64,000 nt of DNA from Crocinitomicaceae bacterium (GTDB taxonomy: Bacteria > Bacteroidota > Bacteroidia > Flavobacteriales_D > Crocinitomicaceae), in the NCBI GenBank assembly GCA_022447665.1, contig JAKVAQ010000029.1:1-64000 (forward strand). The letters are read 5' to 3'. Under the pieces are notes generated by a model. The model was not told the origin of the DNA and searched no databases. It saw only the letters and a program-made list of their open reading frames with translations. The stretch's first letter is position 1; each line of letters starts with the position of its first letter. Of the stretch, positions 10,353-19,367 are shown in pieces. The position numbers and the translations under genes are program-made.

Positions 10353-11330
10353 CTAGTATTGATAAAGGATACGTTGATTTCCTATACGACCTGATTCTGA
10401 AGTCACTTGTATAATATAAACTCCTGACTCCAAAGCTAAATCAAGAAACGAAATAGAGGTCTCATTTTGAATACTTGTTATTAATGCACCTGTGATAGAA
10501 AACAATTGAATGGATTTTACATTTTCCGCATTCACAAAAACTTCATTATTGGTTGGATTAGGATACACTGAAAACGAGAGGGAATTATCTATAAAACCAG
10601 CATCTGCTCTATTTTCATGGATTACTGCAATTCCATCTAAATCAAAACCACCACTTTCAAAAGCTGTTGGATAAGGATCATTTATGATGTCCCCATCAGC
10701 ATCAACGGAACCATAAGCTGGATCTATCGAACCTACCACATCAATGATTCGAACAAAGTTGATACTATCTACATTGATATCTGTTGAATCAGTTAATTCT
10801 TCTAAGTCAAATGGGGTACCGTATCCTTGAATGTACTTTCCTGCAAGGTTATTGATCAAAGTAGGATCAGTACTTCCGAAACCTCCGGTTTGAACAGAGG
10901 CATCAACATTACTTGTGGAAGGAAAACGGACAAAATTAACTCCATTTGTACTCACCTCAACATGACCTAACTCTAAGAATGTGTGGCTAAATCCGTTTTC
11001 AAAAACAGCGAAATCTGGACCAGTACCGTTCATAATAGGGTGTTCAAAGCTTAATGTTATTTGCCCACCATCTCCTAATGAAACAATATCCGCGCTAGTG
11101 CCTTCTGCAGCAAAGAGTGCTTCATCGGCAGTTCCAAAAGATGCATCTATACTTGACACTACGGCCGTGTCCTGCTTACCTGGGTTAAAAGAGATTACTT
11201 GAGTCGCCCAATTCACAATTATTGATGAGTCCTTAAAAATAGCATCTGTTCCAGCGGTATTTGCAGCTCCAGGAAATTGAGCCATTAGCGTGATAGGGTA
11301 TAATAAAATTAAGGTAATTATATTTTTCAT
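10353..11330 (-). CDS. T9SS-sorted surface protein of the corrinoid operon
   Basis: 325 residues with a signal peptide ending LMAQ and a C-terminal type A sorting domain (SVYPNPTNNEVFVN to the end), so it should be exported by T9SS and attached to the cell surface. The body (about 20-245) is a single beta-rich domain with FAVFENGF, a GHVEVSTNGVNF stretch and a closing GFDLDGIAVIHE motif. This domain is common beside TonB receptors in Flavobacteria, but I know of no biochemical assignment. It overlaps the upstream beta-propeller gene by 4 bases and is the last gene of the riboswitch-controlled operon, suggesting corrinoid or cobalamin-protein binding. Confidence 0.82.
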   Translation of the reverse strand: MKNIITLILLYPITLMAQFPGAANTAGTDAIFKDSSIIVNWATQVISFNPGKQDTAVVSSIDASFGTADEALFAAEGTSADIVSLGDGGQITLSFEHPIMNGTGPDFAVFENGFSHTFLELGHVEVSTNGVNFVRFPSTSNVDASVQTGGFGSTDPTLINNLAGKYIQGYGTPFDLEELTDSTDINVDSINFVRIIDVVGSIDPAYGSVDADGDIINDPYPTAFESGGFDLDGIAVIHENRADAGFIDNSLSFSVYPNPTNNEVFVNAENVKSIQLFSITGALITSIQNETSISFLDLALESGVYIIQVTSESGRIGNQRILYQY

Positions 11331-12385
11331 GATTTTATAATTGTATTTGCGTTTAGTCCCACTTCAAAAACTCCGATTTGGGAACCTGTATAGTCCATAA
11401 TAAAGATCTCCGAGATAGAAGTATACCCGTTAAGATCAAATAGATAAGTTATTTCTGTTTGAGGATCATAGTGAAAACCTCCAAAAGTTTCGATGACATC
11501 TAAAGAAACAGAATAAGTTTCATCAACTGCATCTGTTATCATATTCAATCGTCGAACCTGATCAGCGTCCGAGTCATAGAAATATAGATTTTCATCAACA
11601 ATTTGAAAGCTAGAATAATTAACGTCCCATTTAAAGATTTCCTCACCTGTTAAGGCGTTGATCTTTAGAAAAGATGGATCTATATCCGAATAATTACCAT
11701 TAGATCTTAAGTAGATAAAATCAGCATCATTTACCACAAGAGAAACTGAATTTATTGGACATGGATAAGTGTCTACAACCTCTTCAGAAATGGCATCAAT
11801 AACCGATATAGTGGAATCATATATTGGAAAGTTTAGCCCTCCAGAATTCGGAACATAAATACGATCATTCAAGTATACAATCGCGTCCGGATTATCCCCT
11901 ACTTCAATAAATTTTAGCACTTCATAGGTGTTTAAATCTATGATTGCCACAGTACCATCGAAATTAGCTATGTAGGCTTTAGTTACATCATCGTTAACTG
12001 TAACTCTTCGAGGCTCACGCGCATTTGTTCCATCAAACATTGGTATTTGAGCTACTGATTTAAGTGTTGAAGCATTTAATATTTCAACCTGACTACTCAC
12101 ATCAACGCATATGATGATATACTTTTGACCGTCTTTTTCATACATGATCATGTCATTAGCGGTATCACCGAGACCTCGGCCATTTTCTGCTAGGAAGACA
12201 TTGTTAAATACTTCACCTGTCTCGAGATCATAATAAGCCAAGGACGAATTATTTGCATTGAATAATCCTTCACATAAAATAATGAGTCCGTTATCATACT
12301 GACCTGCGCTAATTGGAGGCTCAGGTTCCTTAATACAGCTCATGAAAGTAATGGCCAACGATATGTAAATCAATAGATTTCTCAC
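11327..12385 (-). CDS. BtuG-like beta-propeller surface lipoprotein
   Basis: 352 residues with lipobox FMSC (Cys17). The rest consists of YncE/DUF5074-type propeller blades: repeated patterns such as VAIIDLNTYEVLKFIEVGDNP, ISVIDAISEEVVD and LNMITDAVDETYSV. In Bacteroides, BtuG is a surface propeller lipoprotein that binds cobalamin tightly and hands it to BtuB. The fold, lipidation and position directly after a BtuB-like receptor under a cobalamin riboswitch support the same job here. Overlaps of 4 bases with both neighbours indicate coupled translation. The ligand is inferred from context. Confidence 0.82.
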   Translation of the reverse strand: MRNLLIYISLAITFMSCIKEPEPPISAGQYDNGLIILCEGLFNANNSSLAYYDLETGEVFNNVFLAENGRGLGDTANDMIMYEKDGQKYIIICVDVSSQVEILNASTLKSVAQIPMFDGTNAREPRRVTVNDDVTKAYIANFDGTVAIIDLNTYEVLKFIEVGDNPDAIVYLNDRIYVPNSGGLNFPIYDSTISVIDAISEEVVDTYPCPINSVSLVVNDADFIYLRSNGNYSDIDPSFLKINALTGEEIFKWDVNYSSFQIVDENLYFYDSDADQVRRLNMITDAVDETYSVSLDVIETFGGFHYDPQTEITYLFDLNGYTSISEIFIMDYTGSQIGVFEVGLNANTIIKS

Positions 12386-14382
12386 GAACCTAGATTATAT
12401 GTTAAGCGAAACTGAAAATGACGACCAAAGGTTGGGAAACTCTTTATTACTTCATAGTTTTTCCCTAAAATATTCATGATCTTGGCTTCAACTTCAATAT
12501 GATTAATTCCAAAATCCAATTTTTTTCTGATTCCAAAGTTCCAATCAATAAAGGAAGGTAAATAAGTATCAATTGATACATAGCTCAGTGTATATCTCAC
12601 TCCATTATATATCATGGTTGAATTTATACTTAACTTTTTGAACTCCAATTCTGCACTATAATTTGCAGCATAAAATGGGATATATGCCAATTGATCATTC
12701 TGGAAGCTAAATTTTTCCTCAGTTACATCTTTCGCCTGTAAAAGACTGTGAGAAGTATTTAAGTTCAATGTCATTCTTTTCAACGGGATACGCATAGACG
12801 AACCAATATCAATTCCAACCGCCACAGTTTCTCCTACATTTTGAATACTCCAATTGAATAAGTCTTTAGATGGTACAGCTAAGATTTTATTTTTAGTGTG
12901 GGTGTAGTGAACATCCATGGTTCCTTGCCATTGAACTTCAGGGAACCGAATACTTTTCTGAATTCCTAGATTAAATAAATTGGCATCTTCAGGTTGTAGA
13001 CCAGGATTCCCTACCTGATTGTAAAAGAGTTCATTAAAACTAGGTAAACGGTAAGTGTTTTTATAAAAAACTCGAGTTTTGAAACTCGCTTTTTTGTCCC
13101 ATAAATATGAAAGCCCCACATATGGGCTAAGTTTAAAAAAATCTTGTCGATCCCCTTCCTGATTATCTTGAAAAATAATTTGTGAAATTAAGTTACCTGA
13201 TACCTTTAATCTCTTAATACTTTTCCGAATCCCAGCTACAGCAGTATTTGTAAAACGTGTCGGATTTGAATCAAAACTAGCTCCCTCTAAATGAGCGAAA
13301 GTAAAGTCCGTACTGAGCGTAATATCATCAGCAAGTAAATTACTAAAGTCTCGCGTAAATGTGAGACCTGAAGCACCAACATTTTGACGATAGGTAGCTT
13401 CATAGAAACCCGCTTGGTTCAGAAAAAACTCATCTAAATAACGCGTGTAATGTTGGTTATAGTTTGCATAAGCGAACATATTCCATTTTTCAGAAAGTTC
13501 GTGCTTTAATCGTGCTGAAGCGCCATACCCGTCCTGATATAAATATTGATCGTTAAAAGGGTTGTATAAGGTCACTGCTCCAGGCAACTCTTGATCAATT
13601 CTACTTCCTCCTACATCAAATGCGAAAGAAGTTTTCGAGGTGATATATGAAAGATTAAATCTCCCGTTCATTCCTAATAATGCTGTGTTTTGTCTGGTTT
13701 CTGGTTGAACATCACCAGCCACAGACTCAAGCAAAAAAGGAAACTGACCATTCCCATGACGAAGGCTTCCTAATAGTCCCATTGACCAGTTGGAATTGAG
13801 CGGAAGGTTGAAACAAACACTTTCATTGTAACTATTCACGGTCGTTAAAATGAGATCTACCCCAGCCTTAGGGGATTGTGGATGACTTGTAAAAATTGAA
13901 TTAATTGCGAGGATAGTCGCTGGTAAATAGGCCGTTGCTGGAACAAGTCGATCAACAGGTTCTCCAATGGAAAAGATTAGGTTCTGAACTCCAAAAATTA
14001 ACTGATTTTTCAAGTCTACACTACCAACCTGAAAATTCTGAATCAGTCTTGAATCGGAAAGAATTGATGTATGACCACCTCCAAGCGTTCTATAATTAAT
14101 GGTTTGAATACCGCCATTACCACCGTAGTCTTTAAGCTGCACACTCGGTATTATTTTTACTGCATCTCCTACAGAAGTAGCTCCAAATAAATCGATTGTT
14201 CTTTTCTCGATACGGAAAGCGGGTTGAATGGGTCTTCCAAAGTTGATTAAAACCATGGAATCTTGATGATAAACATCTACGTCCTTGAGGACTTTTGTTG
14301 TGTCTTGAGAAAATGCCTTCTGGCCGATCCCTAATAGGATCAACCAGAAGACTGAAAATATAATTCTGTTCATGCGAAACAT
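12382..14382 (-). CDS. btuB: TonB-dependent receptor, BtuB-like
   Basis: 666 residues with a signal peptide (about 1-25, FSQ). A plug domain follows (about 55-160, with DAVKIIPSVQLKDYGG and QTINYRTLGGGHTSILSD), then a 22-strand-type outer-membrane barrel with alternating aromatic strands and a C-terminal strand ending RLTYNLGS. There is no carboxypeptidase-like N-terminal extension. Such receptors move substrates across the outer membrane using TonB energy. Cobalamin or a related corrinoid is the likely cargo because the operon is behind a cobalamin riboswitch and includes a BtuG-like protein. Its ATG shares one base with the stop of the upstream gene. A second ATG lies three codons in (MNRIIF). 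Confidence 0.85.
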   Translation of the reverse strand: MFRMNRIIFSVFWLILLGIGQKAFSQDTTKVLKDVDVYHQDSMVLINFGRPIQPAFRIEKRTIDLFGATSVGDAVKIIPSVQLKDYGGNGGIQTINYRTLGGGHTSILSDSRLIQNFQVGSVDLKNQLIFGVQNLIFSIGEPVDRLVPATAYLPATILAINSIFTSHPQSPKAGVDLILTTVNSYNESVCFNLPLNSNWSMGLLGSLRHGNGQFPFLLESVAGDVQPETRQNTALLGMNGRFNLSYITSKTSFAFDVGGSRIDQELPGAVTLYNPFNDQYLYQDGYGASARLKHELSEKWNMFAYANYNQHYTRYLDEFFLNQAGFYEATYRQNVGASGLTFTRDFSNLLADDITLSTDFTFAHLEGASFDSNPTRFTNTAVAGIRKSIKRLKVSGNLISQIIFQDNQEGDRQDFFKLSPYVGLSYLWDKKASFKTRVFYKNTYRLPSFNELFYNQVGNPGLQPEDANLFNLGIQKSIRFPEVQWQGTMDVHYTHTKNKILAVPSKDLFNWSIQNVGETVAVGIDIGSSMRIPLKRMTLNLNTSHSLLQAKDVTEEKFSFQNDQLAYIPFYAANYSAELEFKKLSINSTMIYNGVRYTLSYVSIDTYLPSFIDWNFGIRKKLDFGINHIEVEAKIMNILGKNYEVIKSFPTFGRHFQFRLTYNLGS

Positions 14383-15908
14383 TACTGTTTCACGAAACGG
14401 TTTTGTAGCGTCGCATTTTCTGTTTTTACAACTATGATGTAAGAACCTTTTGCTAGTGCTTCAACATTTAATATTGTTTGCGCTTTATTAGGCTGCGCAG
14501 AAAGAACAAGTTCTCCAGTTAGCCCAAAAACTTCAACTGTTTCTATAATAGACGCTGCGTTTAAATATAGATTATCAATCGTAGGGTTCGGGTAAATAGA
14601 GAATGAAATTTCCTCTTCATCAATACTAACAGTGCTAATAGCAGCTTCTGGAATACTAGGCGGTCTATTTGGTGAGAAGTCAGTATATGAACATCCAAAC
14701 CAATCGCCATTAGATAAAGTTGTTGTTATTCCCGTATTTTCGTACCATCCTCCAGCATTTGTTGCTGACCAAGTTCCCCAAAAATTAGGAGTCCCACCAA
14801 TTCCCTCTAAAGATAAATAGGTAATATCATTCAAGAAACCTCCTATATCGACAGTAAAAGAAGGTTCTTCAGCGGCAATTGTATTTAGAGCATCTTCTCC
14901 AGTTGCTGTACCGTCAAATAAATAGCCAAAAGCATACGATTCTCCCAATTGAGATTCATTAAAATCAATTACAATAACCGCTGAATCAGCTCCTGTACCA
15001 TACCATTCTGTAACATCTGACTTGATAAACTCAGCTGAGTCTAATGCCGCAACAGGGTAAAATGGTCTTCTTGGCTCCCATGCTTCGTATGAGCATCCAA
15101 ACCAATCTCCAGGATTTACAGTTGTTGAAAGTCCGGCGTTTAAAGTCCAATCCGAAAGATTTGTTCCAGACCATGTTCCCCAGTGATAAGGTGTAGCGGC
15201 TATTCCGGCAAGGGTATTAAAATAAATATCATTTAAGAAAGTTCCTGCATCAACAGATACGTTAACATCTGCAGTCGCAATATCTGTTAGCATTGTTGCT
15301 CCATCAGTAGTTCCATCAAATAGGTATCCCCAAGAATAAACTTGCTGAGGATCAAAAGCACCCCCCACAAAATCCACAACTAAAACAGCTGAGTCCGCTC
15401 CAGTTCCAATCCAATATTGAACATCATCCGCTGACCATTTTTTAGAATCATAAGCTGCATATTGTTCACCTGGTTCAATCGCTGGAGCAAAATCAGTATA
15501 AGAACAACCGTACCAATCTTGGTTAGCTAGTTCTTCATCAATTCCAGAATTCATAGCCCATGCCGTACTTGCTGTTCTTGACCATGTCCCCCAAAAATCT
15601 GGTGAGCTACCAATACCTGCATGCGAGTTGTAAGTGATGTCATTTAAAAATGCTCCCATGTCAATGTCAAAGCCAGGATCATCTGCTGCGATTGCTGACA
15701 ACATATCTCCTCCTGTTGTAGTTACCGAGGCATCAAATAAATATCCCCAAGCATAGGAAGAATCAGCAGATCCATCTTGAAAATCTATCACACAATAGGC
15801 GGTATCAGGACCGGAACCTATATAGTAAATAATATCATCAGGGGTTAATTGTGCGTTTGCAGAGAAAGCACCAAACGCTAGTGCTAATGAACATAAAATC
15901 CTTTTCAT
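14382..15908 (-). CDS. T9SS surface protein with three tandem repeats, first gene of the cobalamin riboswitch operon
   Basis: 508 residues. Signal peptide 1-20. Three modules of about 118 residues follow (about 23-141, 160-279, 297-412). Each contains in order an opening W/YxGxGxDSA...VIDF, a YxWGYLFDG-like segment, FLNDIxY, FWGTWS (HWGTWS in the second) and a closing DWFGCSY. A type A sorting domain begins near residue 437 (SIYPNPT), so the protein should be displayed through T9SS. I do not know a characterised function for the module. As first gene behind a cobalamin riboswitch and coupled to a BtuB-like receptor by a one-base TAATG overlap, a multivalent corrinoid-binding or corrinoid-protein-binding role is a reasonable inference. 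Confidence 0.85.
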   Translation of the reverse strand: MKRILCSLALAFGAFSANAQLTPDDIIYYIGSGPDTAYCVIDFQDGSADSSYAWGYLFDASVTTTGGDMLSAIAADDPGFDIDMGAFLNDITYNSHAGIGSSPDFWGTWSRTASTAWAMNSGIDEELANQDWYGCSYTDFAPAIEPGEQYAAYDSKKWSADDVQYWIGTGADSAVLVVDFVGGAFDPQQVYSWGYLFDGTTDGATMLTDIATADVNVSVDAGTFLNDIYFNTLAGIAATPYHWGTWSGTNLSDWTLNAGLSTTVNPGDWFGCSYEAWEPRRPFYPVAALDSAEFIKSDVTEWYGTGADSAVIVIDFNESQLGESYAFGYLFDGTATGEDALNTIAAEEPSFTVDIGGFLNDITYLSLEGIGGTPNFWGTWSATNAGGWYENTGITTTLSNGDWFGCSYTDFSPNRPPSIPEAAISTVSIDEEEISFSIYPNPTIDNLYLNAASIIETVEVFGLTGELVLSAQPNKAQTILNVEALAKGSYIIVVKTENATLQNRFVKQ

Positions 15909-15936
15909 TTTTTAAATTTTTAGTTTATGAAAAGGG

Positions 15937-15972
15937 AAAAAACAAAGAGTAGGAAGAACCATAAAGTTCCTC
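15937..15972 (-). terminator. Possible attenuator of the cobalamin riboswitch
   Basis: On the minus strand GAGGAAC and GTTCTTC (plus 15966-15972 and 15953-15959) form a 7-bp stem with one G-T pair and a 6-base loop. Six bases later comes TTTGTTTTTT. It lies between the riboswitch core and the first ATG, where an expression platform is expected. The gap before the T-run makes it a weak terminator, and translational control is an alternative. Confidence 0.4.
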
Positions 15973-16013
15973 ACTAAACTACGCCTTTATCCCGAAAGCT
16001 TGTTTGTGAAAAT

Positions 16014-16160
16014 TGGCAGGTCTTCTGACTCACACCTTACTTTAACACCTTCCCTTTCAATTGAAAAGTGGTTACTGTTAAAGCTGTTAGTGTTTACAGC
16101 TGCGGGAACAGTCTAGGATTCTCACCTAATTCCCTTTTAATTCCGTGAAACACGGAAACC
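16014..16160 (-). promoter_or_regulatory. Cobalamin (B12) riboswitch
   Basis: Read on the minus strand, the segment contains the conserved blocks in correct order: a 5' hairpin CCGTGTTTCACGG, AAAAGGGAATTAGGTGAGAAT followed by CCTAGAC, then TTCCCGCAGCTGT, AGTAACCACT and the 3' signature GAGTCAGAAGACCTGCC (plus 16015-16031). These are the hallmarks of the cobalamin riboswitch family. It lies about 105 bases upstream of the triple-repeat gene and should repress the four-gene operon when cobalamin is abundant. Confidence 0.96.
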
Positions 16161-16171
16161 AAAATTCGATG

Positions 16172-16201
16172 CAAAGATAGGGATTTGATTCTATCCTCAA
16201 A
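16172..16201 (-). promoter_or_regulatory. Promoter of the riboswitch operon
   Basis: On the minus strand TTTG (16198-16201), an 18-base spacer and TATCTTTG (16172-16179) fit the Bacteroidota consensus, with a spacer one base shorter than usual. Transcription would start a few bases before the riboswitch hairpin. Confidence 0.65.
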
Positions 16202-16316
16202 ATTTCAACAAAATAGGTAGTCGTTTTAAGAAAAATTAAGTTAAAGAATCCTTTCAGATTGTAGTAATAACAATACTTAACAAAAACCACCCTTTCCCAT
16301 TAATACATTGTAATAA

Positions 16317-17035
16317 AACAAAAAAAAGAAGCAAATTTCACTCATTTTAGTCTGTGGTCAATTGATTCTTAGCTGCCAAAAAAGCAAGTCAAAAAAGGAC
16401 GAAATTGTCAGGAATAGTCAAGAAGACGTGCTTGATAAGGAAACTTTAAACAGTATCCTGGATTCACTCAGAACTGTCAAACACACAGAACTTGACACGA
16501 TGTATTTGAATTATTCTCACCCCAATGATAAATTCAGATCAGAACTGAAGAATCGAGACTATTATAAAGTCAATGGATTGGAAATAAAAAGGAAGATTGT
16601 AGGTCACTTTACCATTGAGGATTTTTTAGCAAGGGATGAATATTATGCTGAATACTTAAAAAGTCCATACCCTGAATTTGAACAGTATTGGTTGATTGAT
16701 AGGGAAGTTTTGTATATGATGCTTTCGCTGATTGAGGAATTAGACCAAGGCGGGTATGATAGAACGGGATTTCACATACGAAATTCACATCGACATCCAA
16801 AATTAAACACCCAAGTACAAGGCGCAAAATACAGTCAACATATGTTTGGAAAAGCGATTGACATTGGAATTGAGGATATTGATAGGGATGGTGATTGGGA
16901 TCAAGATGATAAATCTGTCGTTTATGAAATGTTGCAGGATATCGTAGGTAACAAAGGAGGATCAGGACTCACCCGGACACCATGAGTTTACATTTTGATT
17001 GCAGAGGTTTCAAAGCGCGGTGGGATTGGCCGTGA
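16317..17035 (+). pseudogene. M15-type D-Ala-D-Ala carboxypeptidase-like lipoprotein, broken
   Basis: The frame encodes a lipoprotein signal peptide (KKKKQISLIL then LILSC, lipobox Cys) and a peptidase M15_3 domain with the zinc-ligand segments GFHIRNSHRHP and SQHMFGKAIDI. Counted from a TTG at 16362, the ligands are His160 and Asp167. Two defects are visible. No ATG or GTG exists between the upstream stop (16314-16316) and the signal peptide; the only candidate, TTG at 16362, removes most of that peptide. The frame also hits TGA at 16983 before the last zinc-ligand motif, while SLHFDCRGFKARW continues in another frame to 17035, consistent with loss of one base near 16968-16971. A sequencing error could explain the shift but not the missing start as well. 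Confidence 0.7.
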
Positions 17036-17101
17036 GTTAAGTAAATTGAGAATGAGAGGGAGAGCGGAGAACAGCGAGTAATGCATCTATTTCTTTAATA
17101 A

Positions 17102-17133
17102 AGTCGTTTCATTTTTGTGAGACGATTTTTTTT
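17102..17133 (+). terminator. Probable terminator of the M15 gene, overlapping the next start
   Basis: AGTCGTTTC (17102-17110) pairs with GAGACGATT (17119-17127) through nine pairs including two G-T, with an 8-base loop, followed by a run of T to 17133. The GTG proposed as start of the next gene (17117) lies at the loop edge. Confidence 0.55.
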
Positions 17134-17938
17134 GGTTTTAGCAGTAATGATTTCAGGGCTGGGATGTTCTCAATGCGATAGCTTAGAACTTGAATTAATT
17201 GGACTAAACCCAACTTGTTTTGGGTTTTGCGACGGAAACGTGGATGCTATCGTATCAGGGTCACATGGACCGTTTTCAATAGTGCAATTAAATGAAGACG
17301 GTCTGATTATGCCCTATACACCTCTCGCTTACGAACATTGTGCTGGTTGGTATTTTGTAACCGCCACAGATTCTTTGGGCTGCATCCAAGAGGATTCGAT
17401 TCTACTTGTCGAACCCGCCAAAATCACAATTGAAGCGATCATCACCGAACCTGGTTTACCTCCGACTTGCGATGGATCGATTTTAATTGATACTGTTTAT
17501 GGATATCAAGGTGATTACTCATCGATAGGATATTATTGGAGTTCAGGACTAAGTGGGATTGGAGAAAATGAGGCGACTGACCTATGCAATGATTTTTATA
17601 GCTTGACTATTAATGATGAATTTGGATGCAGCATTACCGCAGATTTTGCTCTTGGATATGCATCCATAGAGCAACACGATAATCTGAGTATCGATTTATT
17701 TCCTAACCCAACAATAAACTATTTAAACTTGAGTATTTCTGCTGGTAGCTCTGCTCGCGCCCAGATCCAACTGATTGATTTGAGTGGGAGAATTGTAAGT
17801 CTACTCTTTAATGGTGACATCAGCCCAGGAGAAAACAACTTTAGTTTTGACCTTAGTGATGTAGAGGCTGGAAACTATTTTCTTAGCATTGAGATCGAGG
17901 AACAAGAAAGAATTATAGAAAAAGTGGTTATTCAATAA
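17117..17938 (+). CDS. T9SS-sorted secreted protein with SprB-like repeat
   Basis: 273 residues. The start is the GTG at 17117, chosen because it keeps a full signal peptide (RRFFLVLAVMISGLGCSQ); the next ATG (17147) would cut into it. Residues about 28-110 resemble the SprB-type module (NPTCFGFCDGNVDAIVSG), found in large surface adhesins. A second similar module spans about 110-180. The C-terminus is a type A sorting domain (LFPNPTINYLNLSIS to FLSIEIEE), so T9SS export is expected. No enzymatic motif. The start lies inside a terminator-like hairpin, which may limit expression. Confidence 0.7.
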   Translation: MRRFFLVLAVMISGLGCSQCDSLELELIGLNPTCFGFCDGNVDAIVSGSHGPFSIVQLNEDGLIMPYTPLAYEHCAGWYFVTATDSLGCIQEDSILLVEPAKITIEAIITEPGLPPTCDGSILIDTVYGYQGDYSSIGYYWSSGLSGIGENEATDLCNDFYSLTINDEFGCSITADFALGYASIEQHDNLSIDLFPNPTINYLNLSISAGSSARAQIQLIDLSGRIVSLLFNGDISPGENNFSFDLSDVEAGNYFLSIEIEEQERIIEKVVIQ

Positions 17939-17975
17939 ATCAACTTTACGGCCTAATAGCTTATCTTCGCGGACT

Positions 17976-19367
17976 ATGAAATTCTTTGTATATTTATTAA
18001 TTTTTATTTGGTTTTCACTTTTTGGTTACATGATCTTTAGAAAAGTAAATGCTCCACAAAACACCAATGAAATAGAACTTATTTCTGAAGCCATAAACCA
18101 AACGGATTCCATCCCGCTAACTTCAGTTGATCTTTTTGAAAAAAATGTAGGCGGTAACTATACTGATGTTCCTATGTGCATCATTGAAACTAAAGATTAT
18201 GGATATGCGATTTGTGGATAAAGTACGTCTTTTACAAAAGGAAATTATGATGCCTTCTTAATGAAATTTGACTCTACAGGCATTTTTGAGTGGGGACAAA
18301 GATTTGGAGGAAAAAGTACTGAATCAGCTTATGAAGTAATTGAAAAGAAGAATGGAGGATATATTTTAACAGGAGTAAGTCGCTCCTATGATGAAAATAA
18401 CACGTATGACATTATGATTGTTAGCACCCGAAGCGATAGCTCAATAGAATGGGAAAAAGTAATGGGTGGATACAATGATGATTACGGCACTGATTTACTT
18501 GAGTTAGAAGATGGAAATATAATGGTAACCGGCTATAGTTACGGCTATGGTCAAGGAGCTGATGATGTATTTCTAATGAAATTGAAACCTACAGGTGATA
18601 CTTTATGGACCAAAATTTATGCTGGCGATGTAAATGAACATTCTTACAGTGTTAGCCAGGCGGATTCTTCGGGCTTTCTCATAACTGGCTTTACCAAAAG
18701 TTTCACTAACGGAAATTATGATGCTTATGTGTTAAAAACTGATTTATCAGGAAATCTGAACTGGTCATATGTTTATGACAATGATTATCATGACCGAGCA
18801 AGAACTCTTGAAAAAACTGATGATGGTTATCTAGTAGCAGGAAGTTACCAGACAGAGGAAAACGGAACAATGGACTTGATGCTTTTTAAAATTGACTATG
18901 ATGGTAATCTTCTATGGGTAAAAACTTACGGTACTCCATTAGACGAAATGGCCAATTATATGAGCTTAACAGAAGATGGCGGCACTTTAATTATTGGTTC
19001 CTCAAACACAGATGAAATGGAAAATGGATCAGACATGATTGTTATTAGAACAAATGAATTTGGAGACACACTTTGGACGGGATTGTGGGGAGATTCAGAT
19101 ATCAGAGAATTGGGCACTTCAGGGATAGAAACAAATAAAGAACAAATAGTATTCACTGGCGTTGATGGAAAAGACTTACAAATTCTATTAAAAAAAATAG
19201 AGCCAACAGGTTTTAGTCCTGAGGAAAGAAAAAATACTGCGATTGTCGTTTCTGAACCGAATTTTCATAGGGATTCAGCGTCTTCTATTGTAACATCAGG
19301 AATAGAAGAAAGAAACATATGGAGTAATTCACACTTTACACCAAAAGAAGACGAAAAGAGCAATTAG
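17976..19367 (+). pseudogene. Membrane-anchored beta-propeller-like repeat protein interrupted by one TAA
   Basis: The frame runs from ATG 17976 to TAG 19367 (463 codons) but has one in-frame TAA at 18219-18221. The N-terminus is a membrane anchor (FFVYLLIFIWFSLFGYMIF). The rest consists of six or seven repeats of the type GGYILTGVSRSYDENN / DIMIVSTRSDSS / IEWEKVMGGYNDD, likely a propeller. At the break the sequence reads GYAICG-stop-STSFTKGNYDAF, where sister repeats have GYS, so a Tyr codon (TAT or TAC) has probably become TAA. The two open parts are 17976-18221 and 18261-19367. Recent decay, a sequencing error or programmed readthrough are the options. Its stop overlaps the stop of the convergent comM gene. 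Confidence 0.72.
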
